Of a DNA stretch of 58,497 nt, positions 1-8,484 are shown piece by piece. A program made the translations under genes and the position numbers. The notes under the pieces were generated by a model. That model did no database searches. It worked only from the letters and a program-made list of their open reading frames with translations, and was not told the origin of the DNA. Numbering within the stretch: position 1 is the first letter of the stretch; every line of letters begins with the position of its first letter. The stretch spans positions 1 to 58,497 of the forward strand of contig JAFXKD010000020.1 in the NCBI GenBank assembly GCA_017531925.1, read 5' to 3'. The stretch is from Clostridia bacterium. GTDB taxonomy: Bacteria > Bacillota > Clostridia > Oscillospirales > CAG-272.

Positions 1-293
1 CAGTTGTGCTGGATGGTCTCACGGGTCATCATAGAACGCATATCGGTTCTGCCGGAGGGGTCGCCGATCATAGCGGTACCGCCGCCAATGAGAGCGATGG
101 GACGGTTGCCTGCCTGCTGGAGTCTCTTCATCAGGCAGAGTGCCATAAAGTGACCTACGTGGAGGGAGTCTGCGGTGGGGTCAAAGCCGATGTAGAAGGT
201 CGCCTTGCCCTCGTTGATCATATTTCTGATCTCTTCCTCGTTCGTAACCTGAGCGACAAGCCCACGCGCAACGAGCTCTTCATAGATTTTCAT
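1..293 (-). CDS. tyrS: Tyrosyl-tRNA synthetase, N-terminal part (runs off the window)
   Basis: Class I aminoacyl-tRNA synthetase charging tRNA-Tyr in the cytoplasm. Only the first ~97 codons are present; the gene continues beyond base 1. The translation begins [15 protein letters not shown] and contains the Tyr/Trp family signature [17 protein letters not shown], in which HVGH is the HIGH-type ATP-binding motif, followed by the glycine-rich [17 protein letters not shown] stretch typical of bacterial TyrS. The ATG at 293 is preceded by an AGGAGAAA ribosome site. It sits directly behind a Tyr-specific T-box leader, which independently supports the call. Confidence 0.96.
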   Translation of the reverse strand, partial: MKIYEELVARGLVAQVTNEEEIRNMINEGKATFYIGFDPTADSLHVGHFMALCLMKRLQQAGNRPIALIGGGTAMIGDPSGRTDMRSMMTRETIQHN

Positions 294-304
294 ATTCTTT
301 CTCC

Positions 305-580
305 TATCTGAAATGTAATTGTTAACTAAATAATAAAAGTCCCTGAACCCCAACGGGTTCAAGGACGAATTAGCGTGCTACCACCTTGCTTCGAGCGAAA
401 TGCGTGCATTTTGCTCCTCATTATGCGCTGTAACGGGCGCGCCGTTGCCGCCTACTCTTAAAAAATTTCGGGACAAAGCTCCGAGATGTATTCGCGTTAT
501 ATTTTCTGCGCCTCTCACCTGCCGGCAGCTCTCTGTAGAAAAGGGAAAACGTTACTGCTTCTCTTCATAGCGTTTATATA
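305..580 (-). promoter_or_regulatory. T-box leader with tyrosine specifier, upstream of tyrS
   Basis: Read on the minus strand, this leader has the usual T-box parts in order: a Stem I with an AGAGAGCTG/GGTGAGAGGC-type distal region (near 505-535), a specifier loop GAATACATC whose TAC (488-490) is a Tyr codon, the T-box AAGGTGGTAGCACGC (386-372), and an intrinsic terminator (366-339) followed by a U-rich tract. Uncharged tRNA-Tyr should pair with the specifier and the T-box bulge and allow read-through into tyrS. The 311 bases between tyrS and mtaB are thus almost entirely regulatory RNA. Confidence 0.93.
331..366 (-). terminator. Intrinsic terminator of the T-box
   Basis: A 12-bp stem (GTCCTTGAACCC with GGGTTCAGGGAC, one G-U pair, loop GTTG) is followed on the minus strand by TTTTATTATTTA. 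It is mutually exclusive with the T-box antiterminator just upstream. Confidence 0.9.
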
Positions 581-604
581 TTACAAGCTATATTAACATA
601 AAAT

Positions 605-1930
605 TTACGCGTTGTCAACGATTTCGGCAAAAAAAGTTTCACCGTTGTGGCTTATCAATCTGACAAATGCCACCTCGGAGTGCAGGGGCTTCTCGCTTTC
701 AACACAGATCTCAAGAAAATCGGGAGTGTGACCGTATGCCTTTCCGTTTTCAAAGCTTTCAAAAAGGACCCTGTGAGTGCCGCCCTGCGCTAAGAGACGG
801 TCGAATTCTGCTTCGCGTATGCTCCTTTCAAGTGAGATAAGCTCCGCGGAGCGCTTTTTCTTTATCTCCTGCGGGATCTGTCCACCCATTTTTGCGGCGG
901 GCGTACCCTTGCGCGCGGAGAAGGGGAAAACGTGTATCATAAGGAAATTTGCGCGCTTGGCAAACTCAAGCGTTTCCAAAAAATCCTCATCCGTCTCGCC
1001 GGGGAATCCGACTATAATATCCGTGGTGTATCTCACGTCGGGCATAGCTGCGCGAAGACGCTCCATATTAGCCATTGCCTGATCCGCATTGTATTTGCGC
1101 TTCATATTGCGAAGAGTTTTGGAGCTGCCCGACTGCATCGAAATGTGAAAATGGGGCGCGAGCTTTTTTAAATCCTTTATTCGCTCAACAAATTTCTCTG
1201 TAAGGCAGGAGGGGTCGAGCGAGCCTAGACGAATAGTGAAATCGCCCTCTATCGCATTGATATCGCAAAGCAGGTCTGCGAAGGTGTAGCCATCAAGATC
1301 CTTGCCGTAGGATGCGGTCTCAATACCCGTAAGCACCACCTCGCGACAGCCGTTTTGTACAAAATGTGTTACCTCGCAAATTACCTCCTCGGGTGTCTTG
1401 GAGCGGATCCTTCCGCGCGCGTAGGGGATTATACAATATGTGCATTTGCTCTCGCATCCGTCCTCAATTTTGATATAGGCGCGCGTTCGGTCAAATTTCT
1501 TTATTTGCATTTTTTCAAAGTCCGCGGATTCGATGTCGCGAACGAAGATCTCGGTTTTTGTGTTCTTCTCGCCGCGCTCAAAAAGCTCGGTGAGCGCGTC
1601 TGCGATAATGAGCTTGTCCGTGTTGCCGCAAACGTAATCAACTCCCGCGATCGCGCTAATATTATCGGGATCGACCTGTGCAAGACAACCCGTAACCAGA
1701 ATAAAAGCTGCAGGATTTTTCGCTATCGCTCTGCGTATGAACTGACGTGCCTTTCTATCGCTCTCTGCGGTCACGGTGCAGGTGTTTATAATATACGCGT
1801 CACACTCCTCGCTGCTCGGTCTTATCAAAAAGCCGCACTGTGTAAGCCGTTCGGCGATAGCCTCGGATTCGTACTGATTGACCTTGCATCCAAGCGTAAG
1901 TATGCCCACGCTTTTTTTTGAATCGTTCAT
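605..1930 (-). CDS. mtaB: tRNA N6-threonylcarbamoyladenosine 2-methylthiotransferase
   Basis: Radical-SAM methylthiotransferase that converts t6A37 to ms2t6A37 in ANN-decoding tRNAs. The 441-residue length fits MtaB. The N-terminal domain carries three iron-sulfur cysteines (C15 in LGCKVNQYES, C51 in INTCTV, C82 in TGCLAQ). The radical SAM motif CESKCTYC supplies C159, C163 and C166. A short TRAM-like tail follows. The LGCKVNQYES form is typical of MtaB rather than MiaB or RimO. It lies divergent from upp and tail-to-head with the tyrS leader. Confidence 0.94.
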   Translation of the reverse strand: MNDSKKSVGILTLGCKVNQYESEAIAERLTQCGFLIRPSSEECDAYIINTCTVTAESDRKARQFIRRAIAKNPAAFILVTGCLAQVDPDNISAIAGVDYVCGNTDKLIIADALTELFERGEKNTKTEIFVRDIESADFEKMQIKKFDRTRAYIKIEDGCESKCTYCIIPYARGRIRSKTPEEVICEVTHFVQNGCREVVLTGIETASYGKDLDGYTFADLLCDINAIEGDFTIRLGSLDPSCLTEKFVERIKDLKKLAPHFHISMQSGSSKTLRNMKRKYNADQAMANMERLRAAMPDVRYTTDIIVGFPGETDEDFLETLEFAKRANFLMIHVFPFSARKGTPAAKMGGQIPQEIKKKRSAELISLERSIREAEFDRLLAQGGTHRVLFESFENGKAYGHTPDFLEICVESEKPLHSEVAFVRLISHNGETFFAEIVDNA

Positions 1931-2007
1931 TTTTACCTCTTTGTATGGATGATGACATAATTATATCACATTTTTAAAAAAAGTAAAGAATTTTCTCGAA
2001 AATCCTC

Positions 2008-2036
2008 TTGAAAAACGGGAAAAAGAGTAGTATAAT
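2008..2036 (+). promoter_or_regulatory. SigA-type promoter of upp
   Basis: TTGAAA (2008-2013), 17 bp spacer, TATAAT (2031-2036). It lies about 50 bases before the upp start codon. Confidence 0.75.
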
Positions 2037-2086
2037 AGATAGGATAAAAATAAATATTGCTGATTTTCAGCGGAACGGAGTTTATT

Positions 2087-2719
2087 ATGAGCACTTTACA
2101 CATTATGGATCACCCCCTTATCGCACACAAGCTCACTATTATGAGGGATAAGGAAACGGGTTCCAAGGATTTCCGTCAGCTTCTCAATGAGATTGCTATG
2201 CTTATGGGCTACGAGCTTACACGTGACCTTCCTCTTGAGGATGTTGTTATTGAAACACCCATCTGCAAGTCCACTCAGAAGATGATTCAGGGCAAGAAGC
2301 TTGCCATCGTTCCCATTCTCCGCGCAGGTCTCGGTATGGTTGACGGTCTGCTTTCGCTTATGCCCGTTGCAAAGGTCGGACATATCGGTATGTACCGCGA
2401 TCCCGAAACTCACAATCCCGTTGAATATTACAGCAAAATGCCCGCGGATATCGAGGAGAGAATAGTAATTCTCGTCGATCCTATGCTCGCAACGGGCGGT
2501 TCTGCTTCCGATGCTCTTACTATGCTCAAGAACAAGTACCACTGCACTAATATCAGATTTATGTGCCTCGTTGCTTGTCCCGAGGGCGTTGCAAGAGTTC
2601 AGAAGGATCATCCCGACGTTGATATCTATACGGCGGCTATGGACGAAAAGCTTAACGAGCACGCATATATAGTTCCCGGTCTTGGCGACGCAGGCGACAG
2701 AATTTTCGGTACACTTTAA
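2087..2719 (+). CDS. upp: Uracil phosphoribosyltransferase
   Basis: Pyrimidine salvage enzyme: uracil + PRPP gives UMP + PPi. The 210-residue product is the usual size. It contains the PRPP loop [10 protein letters not shown] (131-140) and the C-terminal [12 protein letters not shown] signature of UPRTases. The in-frame start at 2087 ([11 protein letters not shown]) is preferred over upstream codons because CGGAG lies 6 bases before it and family members begin there. It is a single-gene unit with its own promoter and terminator. Confidence 0.97.
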   Translation: MSTLHIMDHPLIAHKLTIMRDKETGSKDFRQLLNEIAMLMGYELTRDLPLEDVVIETPICKSTQKMIQGKKLAIVPILRAGLGMVDGLLSLMPVAKVGHIGMYRDPETHNPVEYYSKMPADIEERIVILVDPMLATGGSASDALTMLKNKYHCTNIRFMCLVACPEGVARVQKDHPDVDIYTAAMDEKLNEHAYIVPGLGDAGDRIFGTL

Positions 2720-2730
2720 TTTCGTTTGTT

Positions 2731-2767
2731 ACAAGGAGAGGGAATAGTCCTTCTCCTTGCTTTTTTG
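2731..2767 (+). terminator. Terminator after upp
   Basis: An inverted repeat (CAAGGAGAGGGA / TCCTTCTCCTTG, one wobble pair) is followed by CTTTTTTG. Confidence 0.85.
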
Positions 2768-2776
2768 TAAAAATAA

Positions 2777-3239
2777 GTTAGTTTGCCTTTGGATCGCCTA
2801 CGCGGCGTGCGCCTACTTTTGAGAAAAGTAGGCAAAACGATCGCTTGGTTGGTGTTGAGTCTGCGTAAATTTTCGATAATTCACGGGTGAATTATCGGTT
2901 TTGAAGCTCCGATATCATCCTTACACGCGAGCGTGACGGCTGATATCGAATCATCAAAACTACGAAAATCAATCTCAATGAGCTTGATTTTCTAAAATTT
3001 ACTTACTTTTAGCGCAGACTTAAGGGAACTGCTAACATACCGTCCATTATATTTGTAGCAAATTACAGATTTTTAAAGCGCCTGTTAAAATGCTTTAAAA
3101 ATCGTTATGTGTTGCTCCGCAACACAATTTGCGCGGCTTTAGTCGCTTCAGCACTTACTAAATGGCTATTGGGCGTAGCTTTTTAAAGCTTTTTTGGTAC
3201 TTTTTTCTCGAAAAAAGTACGATCTAAAATCTTACTAAC
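2777..3239 (+). repeat. Hairpin-mosaic intergenic element 1
   Basis: This fills most of the 570-base gap between upp and the pseudouridine synthase; no plausible gene is seen. It is bounded by GTTAG (2777) and CTAAC (ends 3239). In order it holds a hairpin with stem GCCTACTTTT/AAAAGTAGGC (2811-2833), an 11-bp hairpin CGATAATTCAC/GTGAATTATCG (2874-2897), further interrupted palindromes around GATATC, the Y-shaped core module (3058-3132), and a tail hairpin GTACTTTTTT/AAAAAAGTAC (3197-3220). The same modules recur in other gaps of this window, sometimes inverted. Confidence 0.85.
3055..3136 (+). repeat. Core Y-module, copy A
   Basis: Outer stem GCAAATT (3058-3064) with AATTTGC (3126-3132). Hairpin A is GATTTTTAAAGC (3068-3079) with GCTTTAAAAATC (3092-3103), 12 bp. 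Hairpin B is GTGTTGC (3109-3115) with GCAACAC (3119-3125), loop TCC. GTA precedes the outer stem and GCGG follows it, as in the other copies. Confidence 0.9.
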
Positions 3240-3289
3240 TTTTATATTCCATCCTAACTAACAACAACATTCAAGAATAATTTGCAGCA

Positions 3290-4249
3290 ATGAAAGAATT
3301 TCAAATAAAGAAGAACGACGTGGGGCAGAGGCTTGACAAATTTCTTACGAAAGCCGTCAAGGGGCTTCCCACGTCGCTGATGTACAAATTTATAAGAACG
3401 AAGAAAATAAAGGTAAATCGCGCGAGGACCGAGCAGAAATACGTGCTGCAGGAGGGCGACGTCGTTCAGCTTTTTATCAAGGACGAGTTTTTTGATTCTC
3501 CGGAGAGGGACGACAGCGCGCTTGCATACATCAAGCCAAAGCTGACGGTCGTTTACGAGGATGAAAATATCATTCTTGTAAACAAACGCCCCGGAGTACT
3601 TGTCCACGAGGATGACGAAGGGAAGGATAATACCCTCATTATGCACATCAAGGCGTACCTTTATCAAAAGGGGGAATACGATCCCGACTCAGAGCAGAGC
3701 TTTGCGCCCGCGCTCTGCAACAGAATTGACAGAAATACGGGCGGAATAGTGATCGGCGCAAAGAACGCAGAGGCTCTGCGCGTGATGAACGAGAAGATAA
3801 AGAATGACGAGATATCGAAATTCTATTACTGCGCCGTTCACGGAAAAATGCCGAAAAAGGCAGATACGCTGACAGGCTTTTTGCTAAAGGACAGCGATAA
3901 AAATCAAGTCAGGATATTTGATAAGCAGGTAAAGGGATCAAAAAATATCATCACCAAATACAAGGTGGTTGCCGAAAAAAACGGTATGAGCCTGCTTGAA
4001 ATTGAGCTTGTAACTGGAAGAACACATCAGATACGCGCGCATCTTTCCTATATTGGCCATCCCCTTGTAGGCGACGGTAAATACGGCGTCAATAAAGATG
4101 ACAGAGCCAAGGGGTATAAGTATCAAGCGCTTTATGCCTATCGCCTGCGCTTTGATTTTGACGATGATTCGGGCGCGCTCGGATACCTTCGCGGCAAGGA
4201 GGTAAAGCTCAGTCGCGACGACATCTGGTTTTTAAAGGAATTTATTTGA
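3290..4249 (+). CDS. RluA-family rRNA pseudouridine synthase (RluC/D-like)
   Basis: Isomerises uridines in rRNA. The 319-residue protein has an N-terminal S4 RNA-binding domain (about 1-65) and an RluA catalytic domain whose NRIDRNTGG motif carries the catalytic Asp147. The conserved LVTGRTHQIRAHL and GHPLVGDGKYG segments follow. The exact target uridine cannot be read from the sequence. The ATG at 3290 has only a weak ribosome site, and repeat element 1 ends about 50 bases upstream, so its promoter may lie inside the repeat. It is spaced 16 bases from the next gene, lnt, and probably cotranscribed with it. Confidence 0.9.
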   Translation: MKEFQIKKNDVGQRLDKFLTKAVKGLPTSLMYKFIRTKKIKVNRARTEQKYVLQEGDVVQLFIKDEFFDSPERDDSALAYIKPKLTVVYEDENIILVNKRPGVLVHEDDEGKDNTLIMHIKAYLYQKGEYDPDSEQSFAPALCNRIDRNTGGIVIGAKNAEALRVMNEKIKNDEISKFYYCAVHGKMPKKADTLTGFLLKDSDKNQVRIFDKQVKGSKNIITKYKVVAEKNGMSLLEIELVTGRTHQIRAHLSYIGHPLVGDGKYGVNKDDRAKGYKYQALYAYRLRFDFDDDSGALGYLRGKEVKLSRDDIWFLKEFI

Positions 4250-4265
4250 TTTTTGGGAGAAGCCA

Positions 4266-5888
4266 ATGAAAGATTTTTTCGGAAGAATACCTAAAAGGCT
4301 TTTGATAGCCGTGAGCGGATTGCTTTTGGGACTTACCGTGATATACGCAAGGCTCGGAATACTTGCCTATATCGCTCTGATACCCTTGGGCATTGCGCTT
4401 TTTGGAAAACTGAATAGCGGTGAATACAAAAAGAGGACGGCTTACCTTGACGGCTTTATCTTCTATATGTGCCTCGATCTTGTGTGCTTTCATTGGTTCG
4501 TCTATTTCTATCCGCTTGAATTTGCAGGCTTTAACGATGCGGAATCCGTTTGGATAATAGTGCTTGCGTGGGTGGGACTTTCCTTGCTTCAAAGCGTGTT
4601 TTCAGCATTCGTGTTCGTTTTTTTAGCGGCACTGTCAAAAACACAGATATACAAAAGGAATCCCATTCTTATGCCGTTTTTCGTTTCCGCGCTGCTTTGC
4701 GTAAACGAATGGACGCAAACGTTCACCTGGGCGGGCGTTCCGTGGTCGAGAATAGCCATCTCACAAACTGAGATGCCCATATTTATGCAGAGCGCATCAC
4801 TTTTCGGAAGCTATTTCGTAAGCTTTATAGTCGTTCTTGTCGGTATGCTTTTGGCGTATGCCCTTATGAATACGGATAAAAGACGATTTGCGGCGATCTG
4901 CGCGCTCGGATTGTTCCTCGGTAACGCTCTTTTCGGAACGGTGGCGTATTTCGTACCGCTCTCCGATGGAGATGAGATCGTTTTTGCCGCGGTTCAGGGA
5001 AATTTTCCATCGCAGACAAATTACGGAGCAACTGCTGTTGAGACCTACGAGAGATATGAAAAGCTCACAAGGGAAGCGGCTGAAGCGGGAGCGGACGTGA
5101 TCATCTGGCCCGAGGGAACCTTCCGCATCGATCCCAATAGTAACTTTATCTACGACGGCAAGCTGCTCACGCTTGGTGAAAGAGTATCATCTCTTGCGCA
5201 GGAGAGCGGAGCTACCGTGGTTATTGGAAGCTATACGTTTAGCAAAGAGAATAAGCTTCTCAATTCAATGTCGGTATATTATGAAAACGGAGAAAGGATC
5301 GACGGAGCTTATTCCAAGATGAAGCGCGTGCCCTTTGGCGAGTACGTGCCTATGAGGGATCTTATTACGACGCTGCTTCCCATCCTTGACGAGATAAACG
5401 TTCTCGGCACCGACGTACACCGGGGAGACGGATATAAGACCTACCCTGCATTTGCAGAGGAGGGAGCTGCGCAGATAGGTACTCTTATCTGCTTTGATTC
5501 CATATACGAGGAAACGGCTCTTTCAATGGTGAGAGAGGGCGCGGAGCTTCTTATAGTTCCGTCGAACGATTCCTGGTTCTACGATTCGCGCGCACTTAAT
5601 ATGCACCATTCTCAGAATATACTTCGCGCGGTCGAAACGGGCAGATATACCGTAAACTGCGGAAATACAGGTCTTACGTCAATAGTGACCGATAAGGGAG
5701 ATATCGCAGTGCAGATAGCCATTTTTGAAGAGGGCTTTGCGCTCGGTGAGGTCCGCGCATCCGACCATAGAACGCTCTACTCCTACGTTGGAAATCTTTT
5801 CGTTTATATTTGTATAGCCTTTGTGATCACCCCTTTGATCTATGAAGCCGCCGTGAAGATCAAAACCAAAAAGTCAATCGATTTATGA
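4266..5888 (+). CDS. lnt: Apolipoprotein N-acyltransferase
   Basis: Adds the third acyl chain to the N-terminal cysteine of lipoproteins in the membrane. The 540 residues comprise several N-terminal membrane segments (about 10-225) and an extracytoplasmic nitrilase-fold domain. The Glu-Lys-Cys triad is visible: E283 in WPEGTF, K351 in the YSKMKRVPFGEYVP stretch, C409 in LICFDSIYEE. Lnt is classically a diderm enzyme; homologues occur in some Clostridia. Several lipoprotein genes occur elsewhere in this window as candidate substrates. GGGAG precedes the start by 7 bases. Confidence 0.92.
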   Translation: MKDFFGRIPKRLLIAVSGLLLGLTVIYARLGILAYIALIPLGIALFGKLNSGEYKKRTAYLDGFIFYMCLDLVCFHWFVYFYPLEFAGFNDAESVWIIVLAWVGLSLLQSVFSAFVFVFLAALSKTQIYKRNPILMPFFVSALLCVNEWTQTFTWAGVPWSRIAISQTEMPIFMQSASLFGSYFVSFIVVLVGMLLAYALMNTDKRRFAAICALGLFLGNALFGTVAYFVPLSDGDEIVFAAVQGNFPSQTNYGATAVETYERYEKLTREAAEAGADVIIWPEGTFRIDPNSNFIYDGKLLTLGERVSSLAQESGATVVIGSYTFSKENKLLNSMSVYYENGERIDGAYSKMKRVPFGEYVPMRDLITTLLPILDEINVLGTDVHRGDGYKTYPAFAEEGAAQIGTLICFDSIYEETALSMVREGAELLIVPSNDSWFYDSRALNMHHSQNILRAVETGRYTVNCGNTGLTSIVTDKGDIAVQIAIFEEGFALGEVRASDHRTLYSYVGNLFVYICIAFVITPLIYEAAVKIKTKKSIDL

Positions 5889-5894
5889 TTATTA

Positions 5895-5926
5895 AAGCCT
5901 CCCTTTTAAAAGGGAGGCTTTTTTGA
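5895..5926 (+). terminator. Bidirectional terminator between lnt and the ylbJ-like gene
   Basis: A perfect 9-bp GC-rich stem (AGCCTCCCT / AGGGAGGCT) flanked by A and T runs serves two convergent genes. Confidence 0.88.
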
Positions 5927-5931
5927 AGTAT

Positions 5932-6915
5932 TTACCGAAACTTGAACCCGAAAATCGCAAACGCGATAAGCGCGCAGAGAATACCGTGAAGGGCTTTAAA
6001 AATAAAATATCTCTTAAATGATAAGCCGTATCCGTCGCACAGGGAGATTATCTGAAAATGCACGGAGAGTCCCGACCAACCCACAAAAAACGCGCAGACG
6101 GTGCGCTTTAAGATATTGGAGCCGATATCGGCGCAGGATAGTGTTCCGCCCGTGATCTCAAGTGAGCCGAGGATGAGTCTTTCTATATTCTCGGGCAGTC
6201 CGAGAGCCTTCAGCGGAGCTTTAAGAGTTTGCGCAAGCGCGTAGAAGAAGATGACGCACGCGCAAATGAGGATCATCGAGGTGGCGGAGTGGGATATCGC
6301 GCCAACGATTATTTTTGATAACGATCTTCCCCCCGCATTCGCGCGAATATCCTCTCCGTCCGCCGTGCTGTACTCAGCTCTCGCTCGTATCGGTCTTGTA
6401 AAAAAGCCTATCAAAAGCGAGGTGATGACCGTGATAAGCCAAAGTATCCAACCGTCTGCCGTGCTATTAAATACCGATGAGCCGACAAAGCCCGTCAAAA
6501 AGGGAAGTGACGGCAGAGAAGAGATGGCTATGAGCCTTTCGCAGTCCCGCTTAGATATTTTTTTGCTCCGCAAAAGCGAGAGCGCACCGCATACGGACGT
6601 GGTATATCCGCCGAAAAGTCCCAAAAGAAGAGGAGCCGAGGCTTCTTTTTTTATTCTCAGCGGCTTTGATAGTATTGATGCAAGCGGACGGGTCAGCCTC
6701 TCTGCCGCACCGCTCTCAACCGCTATCTCGGATGCCGTCATAAGCGGAAAAAGGGAGGGTATAAGGATAGCGCCGCATTTTGAGAGCGCATCTGCCGCCG
6801 CCCGTGCCGTGAGCGTCGGATTTTTAATAAACAGAGCGAGCAAAGCAGCTCCTATGAATAAAAAAACGCAAGCCCTTGCCCGTTTTATACCGTCCTTTGC
6901 TTTTCTTGAAGTCAT
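5932..6915 (-). CDS. YlbJ-like sporulation integral membrane protein
   Basis: A 327-residue polytopic membrane protein. It has about eight hydrophobic segments, including LIPSLFPLMTASEI (near 50-65) and a glycine-rich LLLGLFGGYTTSVCGAL (near 97-113). The LIPSLFP and LFGGY motifs and the overall size match the YlbJ/nucleoside-recognition Gate family, known in Bacillus as SigE-dependent and needed for spore formation. Its divergent neighbours yqfC and yqfD are also sporulation genes, which supports a mother-cell role. Substrate unknown. Confidence 0.75.
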   Translation of the reverse strand: MTSRKAKDGIKRARACVFLFIGAALLALFIKNPTLTARAAADALSKCGAILIPSLFPLMTASEIAVESGAAERLTRPLASILSKPLRIKKEASAPLLLGLFGGYTTSVCGALSLLRSKKISKRDCERLIAISSLPSLPFLTGFVGSSVFNSTADGWILWLITVITSLLIGFFTRPIRARAEYSTADGEDIRANAGGRSLSKIIVGAISHSATSMILICACVIFFYALAQTLKAPLKALGLPENIERLILGSLEITGGTLSCADIGSNILKRTVCAFFVGWSGLSVHFQIISLCDGYGLSFKRYFIFKALHGILCALIAFAIFGFKFR

Positions 6916-6972
6916 TTTATGCCGTTCCCCCTCATAAATTTTACTAAATTATATAAAAAGGAGAGGCAAAAT

Positions 6973-7266
6973 ATGAAAAGGAAGGAAGGGGAAAGCGCAC
7001 GCGAAAAACTCAAGCGCGCGCTTGATCTTGAGGGATTATCATACCTTGGCGATCTGCTTGAGCTGAGAGGCACACATGAGCTTGATGCGCGCGGCTGCGA
7101 GGGGATACTTTTATACAGTGAAACGTGCATTAAGCTTTCTATGAAAAAATACGTGCTGAATATCGAGGGCGAGGGGCTTTTTTGCTCCTCTTACCTTGCT
7201 TATACGGTAAGAGTTCGTGGAGAGATAGCATCACTTCGCTTTGAGAAAAGGGAGGATAAAAAATGA
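6973..7266 (+). CDS. yqfC: YabP/YqfC-family sporulation protein
   Basis: A 97-residue member of the YabP/YqfC family, made in the mother cell during sporulation. The family pattern is visible: a charged N-terminus, then LELRGTHELDARGCEGILLYSE and a C-terminal YTVRVRGEIASLRFEK strand pattern. The start at 6973 is chosen over an earlier ATG because AAAGGAG lies just upstream. Its stop overlaps the yqfD start (ATGA), the arrangement found in Bacilli and Clostridia, so the two are translationally coupled. Confidence 0.86.
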   Translation: MKRKEGESAREKLKRALDLEGLSYLGDLLELRGTHELDARGCEGILLYSETCIKLSMKKYVLNIEGEGLFCSSYLAYTVRVRGEIASLRFEKREDKK

Positions 7267-8474
7267 AGAGAAGAAATAGATCGTTCCCGCGCTCAGTCTT
7301 TTCGGAGATCTTCGGAAGCTTCGAGGCAATAATACCTCGCCCTCTATGTGAGGCTTTTTTGAACCTTTGTATGCGTTACGGATTTGTATATTACGGACTT
7401 CGCTTTGAGGAGGACGAAAGATACGTGCGCGTTACTATGCCCGAGAGCGAGCGAAAAAGAGTCCTTACCGCTTGCAGGATGTGGCAGATAAGGATAAGGG
7501 TGGTGTCAAGGCACGGCTTACCTCAAAGAGTCAGATCCTTAAAGGGCAGATGGGGATTGTTAGCGGGCGCAGCCTTGTCACTTTTGATCTACTTTACTGC
7601 GCAGAGCGTGATATGGCGAGTTGACGTTATGGGAAACGATAGACTGTCCGCAGAGTACGTAAGGGATATACTTGCAGAGCAGGGGCTCTGCGTCGGTGCT
7701 AAGATAAGGGAGATCAATAAGGACTCGGTCGAGCAAAGGATAATGATCGAGAGGGACGATATCTCGTGGATATCGATAGGGATCGAGGGAACCGTTGCGC
7801 GCGTTGAAATACGTGAGACGCTTGACACGGACACCTCGGAAAAGGAAACTAAGCCCGCAAATCTCGTTTCGCGCTTTGATGCGCAGATAGTCGGAATGGA
7901 GGTCTATTCGGGATTTTTGTCGGTAAAGGAGGGGGATTTTGTTCGCGCGGGGGAGCTTCTGGTCAGCGGAATTTACAAAACCGAGAAAGCACCGCTGAGA
8001 TTTACGCGCGCGTCGGGACGCATCTTGGGGCGTGTTGAGCAGAGCTTTACGGTGGAGATCCCGCTCGTTCAAGCGAAAAAAGTGCTAAAAAATGAAAAAA
8101 TAACGAAAAAAACGCTGATTTTTTTCGGAAAACCGATAAAACTTTTCACAAACTATGGAAATTTACCACCGACTTGTGATATAATAAATTATCTATATAC
8201 GTTTGATCCGTTTTCACTCGGAGAGCTTCCCATAGCGCTTTCGGTGGAGGAATACCGCCCTTACGAGATCAGGGATATCGAAATAAGCGAGGACGAAGCG
8301 ATAGAGCAGGCGCACGCAAAGCTTCGGGAAATTATAGACGGGGCCCTACCGGATGCGAGGATACTTAAAAAGAGCGTGCAGGGTGAATTCGTTGACGGAA
8401 AATACGTACTAAAGTGTGAGCTCACCGCTATATGCGATATTGCAAAGCAGGTGGAGCTTGATGTTATTGATTAG
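7263..8474 (+). CDS. yqfD: Sporulation protein YqfD
   Basis: A 403-residue protein with a basic N-terminal cytoplasmic region, one membrane segment around 95-115 (LLAGAALSLLIYFTAQSVIW) and a large extracytoplasmic part beginning WRVDVMGNDRLSAEYV, where a YqfD domain is expected. Known homologues are expressed in the mother cell under SigE and are conserved in endospore formers. It overlaps yqfC by 4 bases and is followed 10 bases later by phoH, giving the order yqfC-yqfD-phoH-ybeY-era conserved in Firmicutes. Confidence 0.9.
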   Translation: MKRRNRSFPRSVFSEIFGSFEAIIPRPLCEAFLNLCMRYGFVYYGLRFEEDERYVRVTMPESERKRVLTACRMWQIRIRVVSRHGLPQRVRSLKGRWGLLAGAALSLLIYFTAQSVIWRVDVMGNDRLSAEYVRDILAEQGLCVGAKIREINKDSVEQRIMIERDDISWISIGIEGTVARVEIRETLDTDTSEKETKPANLVSRFDAQIVGMEVYSGFLSVKEGDFVRAGELLVSGIYKTEKAPLRFTRASGRILGRVEQSFTVEIPLVQAKKVLKNEKITKKTLIFFGKPIKLFTNYGNLPPTCDIINYLYTFDPFSLGELPIALSVEEYRPYEIRDIEISEDEAIEQAHAKLREIIDGALPDARILKKSVQGEFVDGKYVLKCELTAICDIAKQVELDVID

Positions 8475-8484
8475 CGAGGTAAGA

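Noticed and set aside
6251..6937. 228-codon plus-strand frame across the ylbJ-like gene
   Set aside because: The minus-strand reading gives a coherent membrane protein; this frame does not resemble any protein and overlaps the yqfC promoter region.
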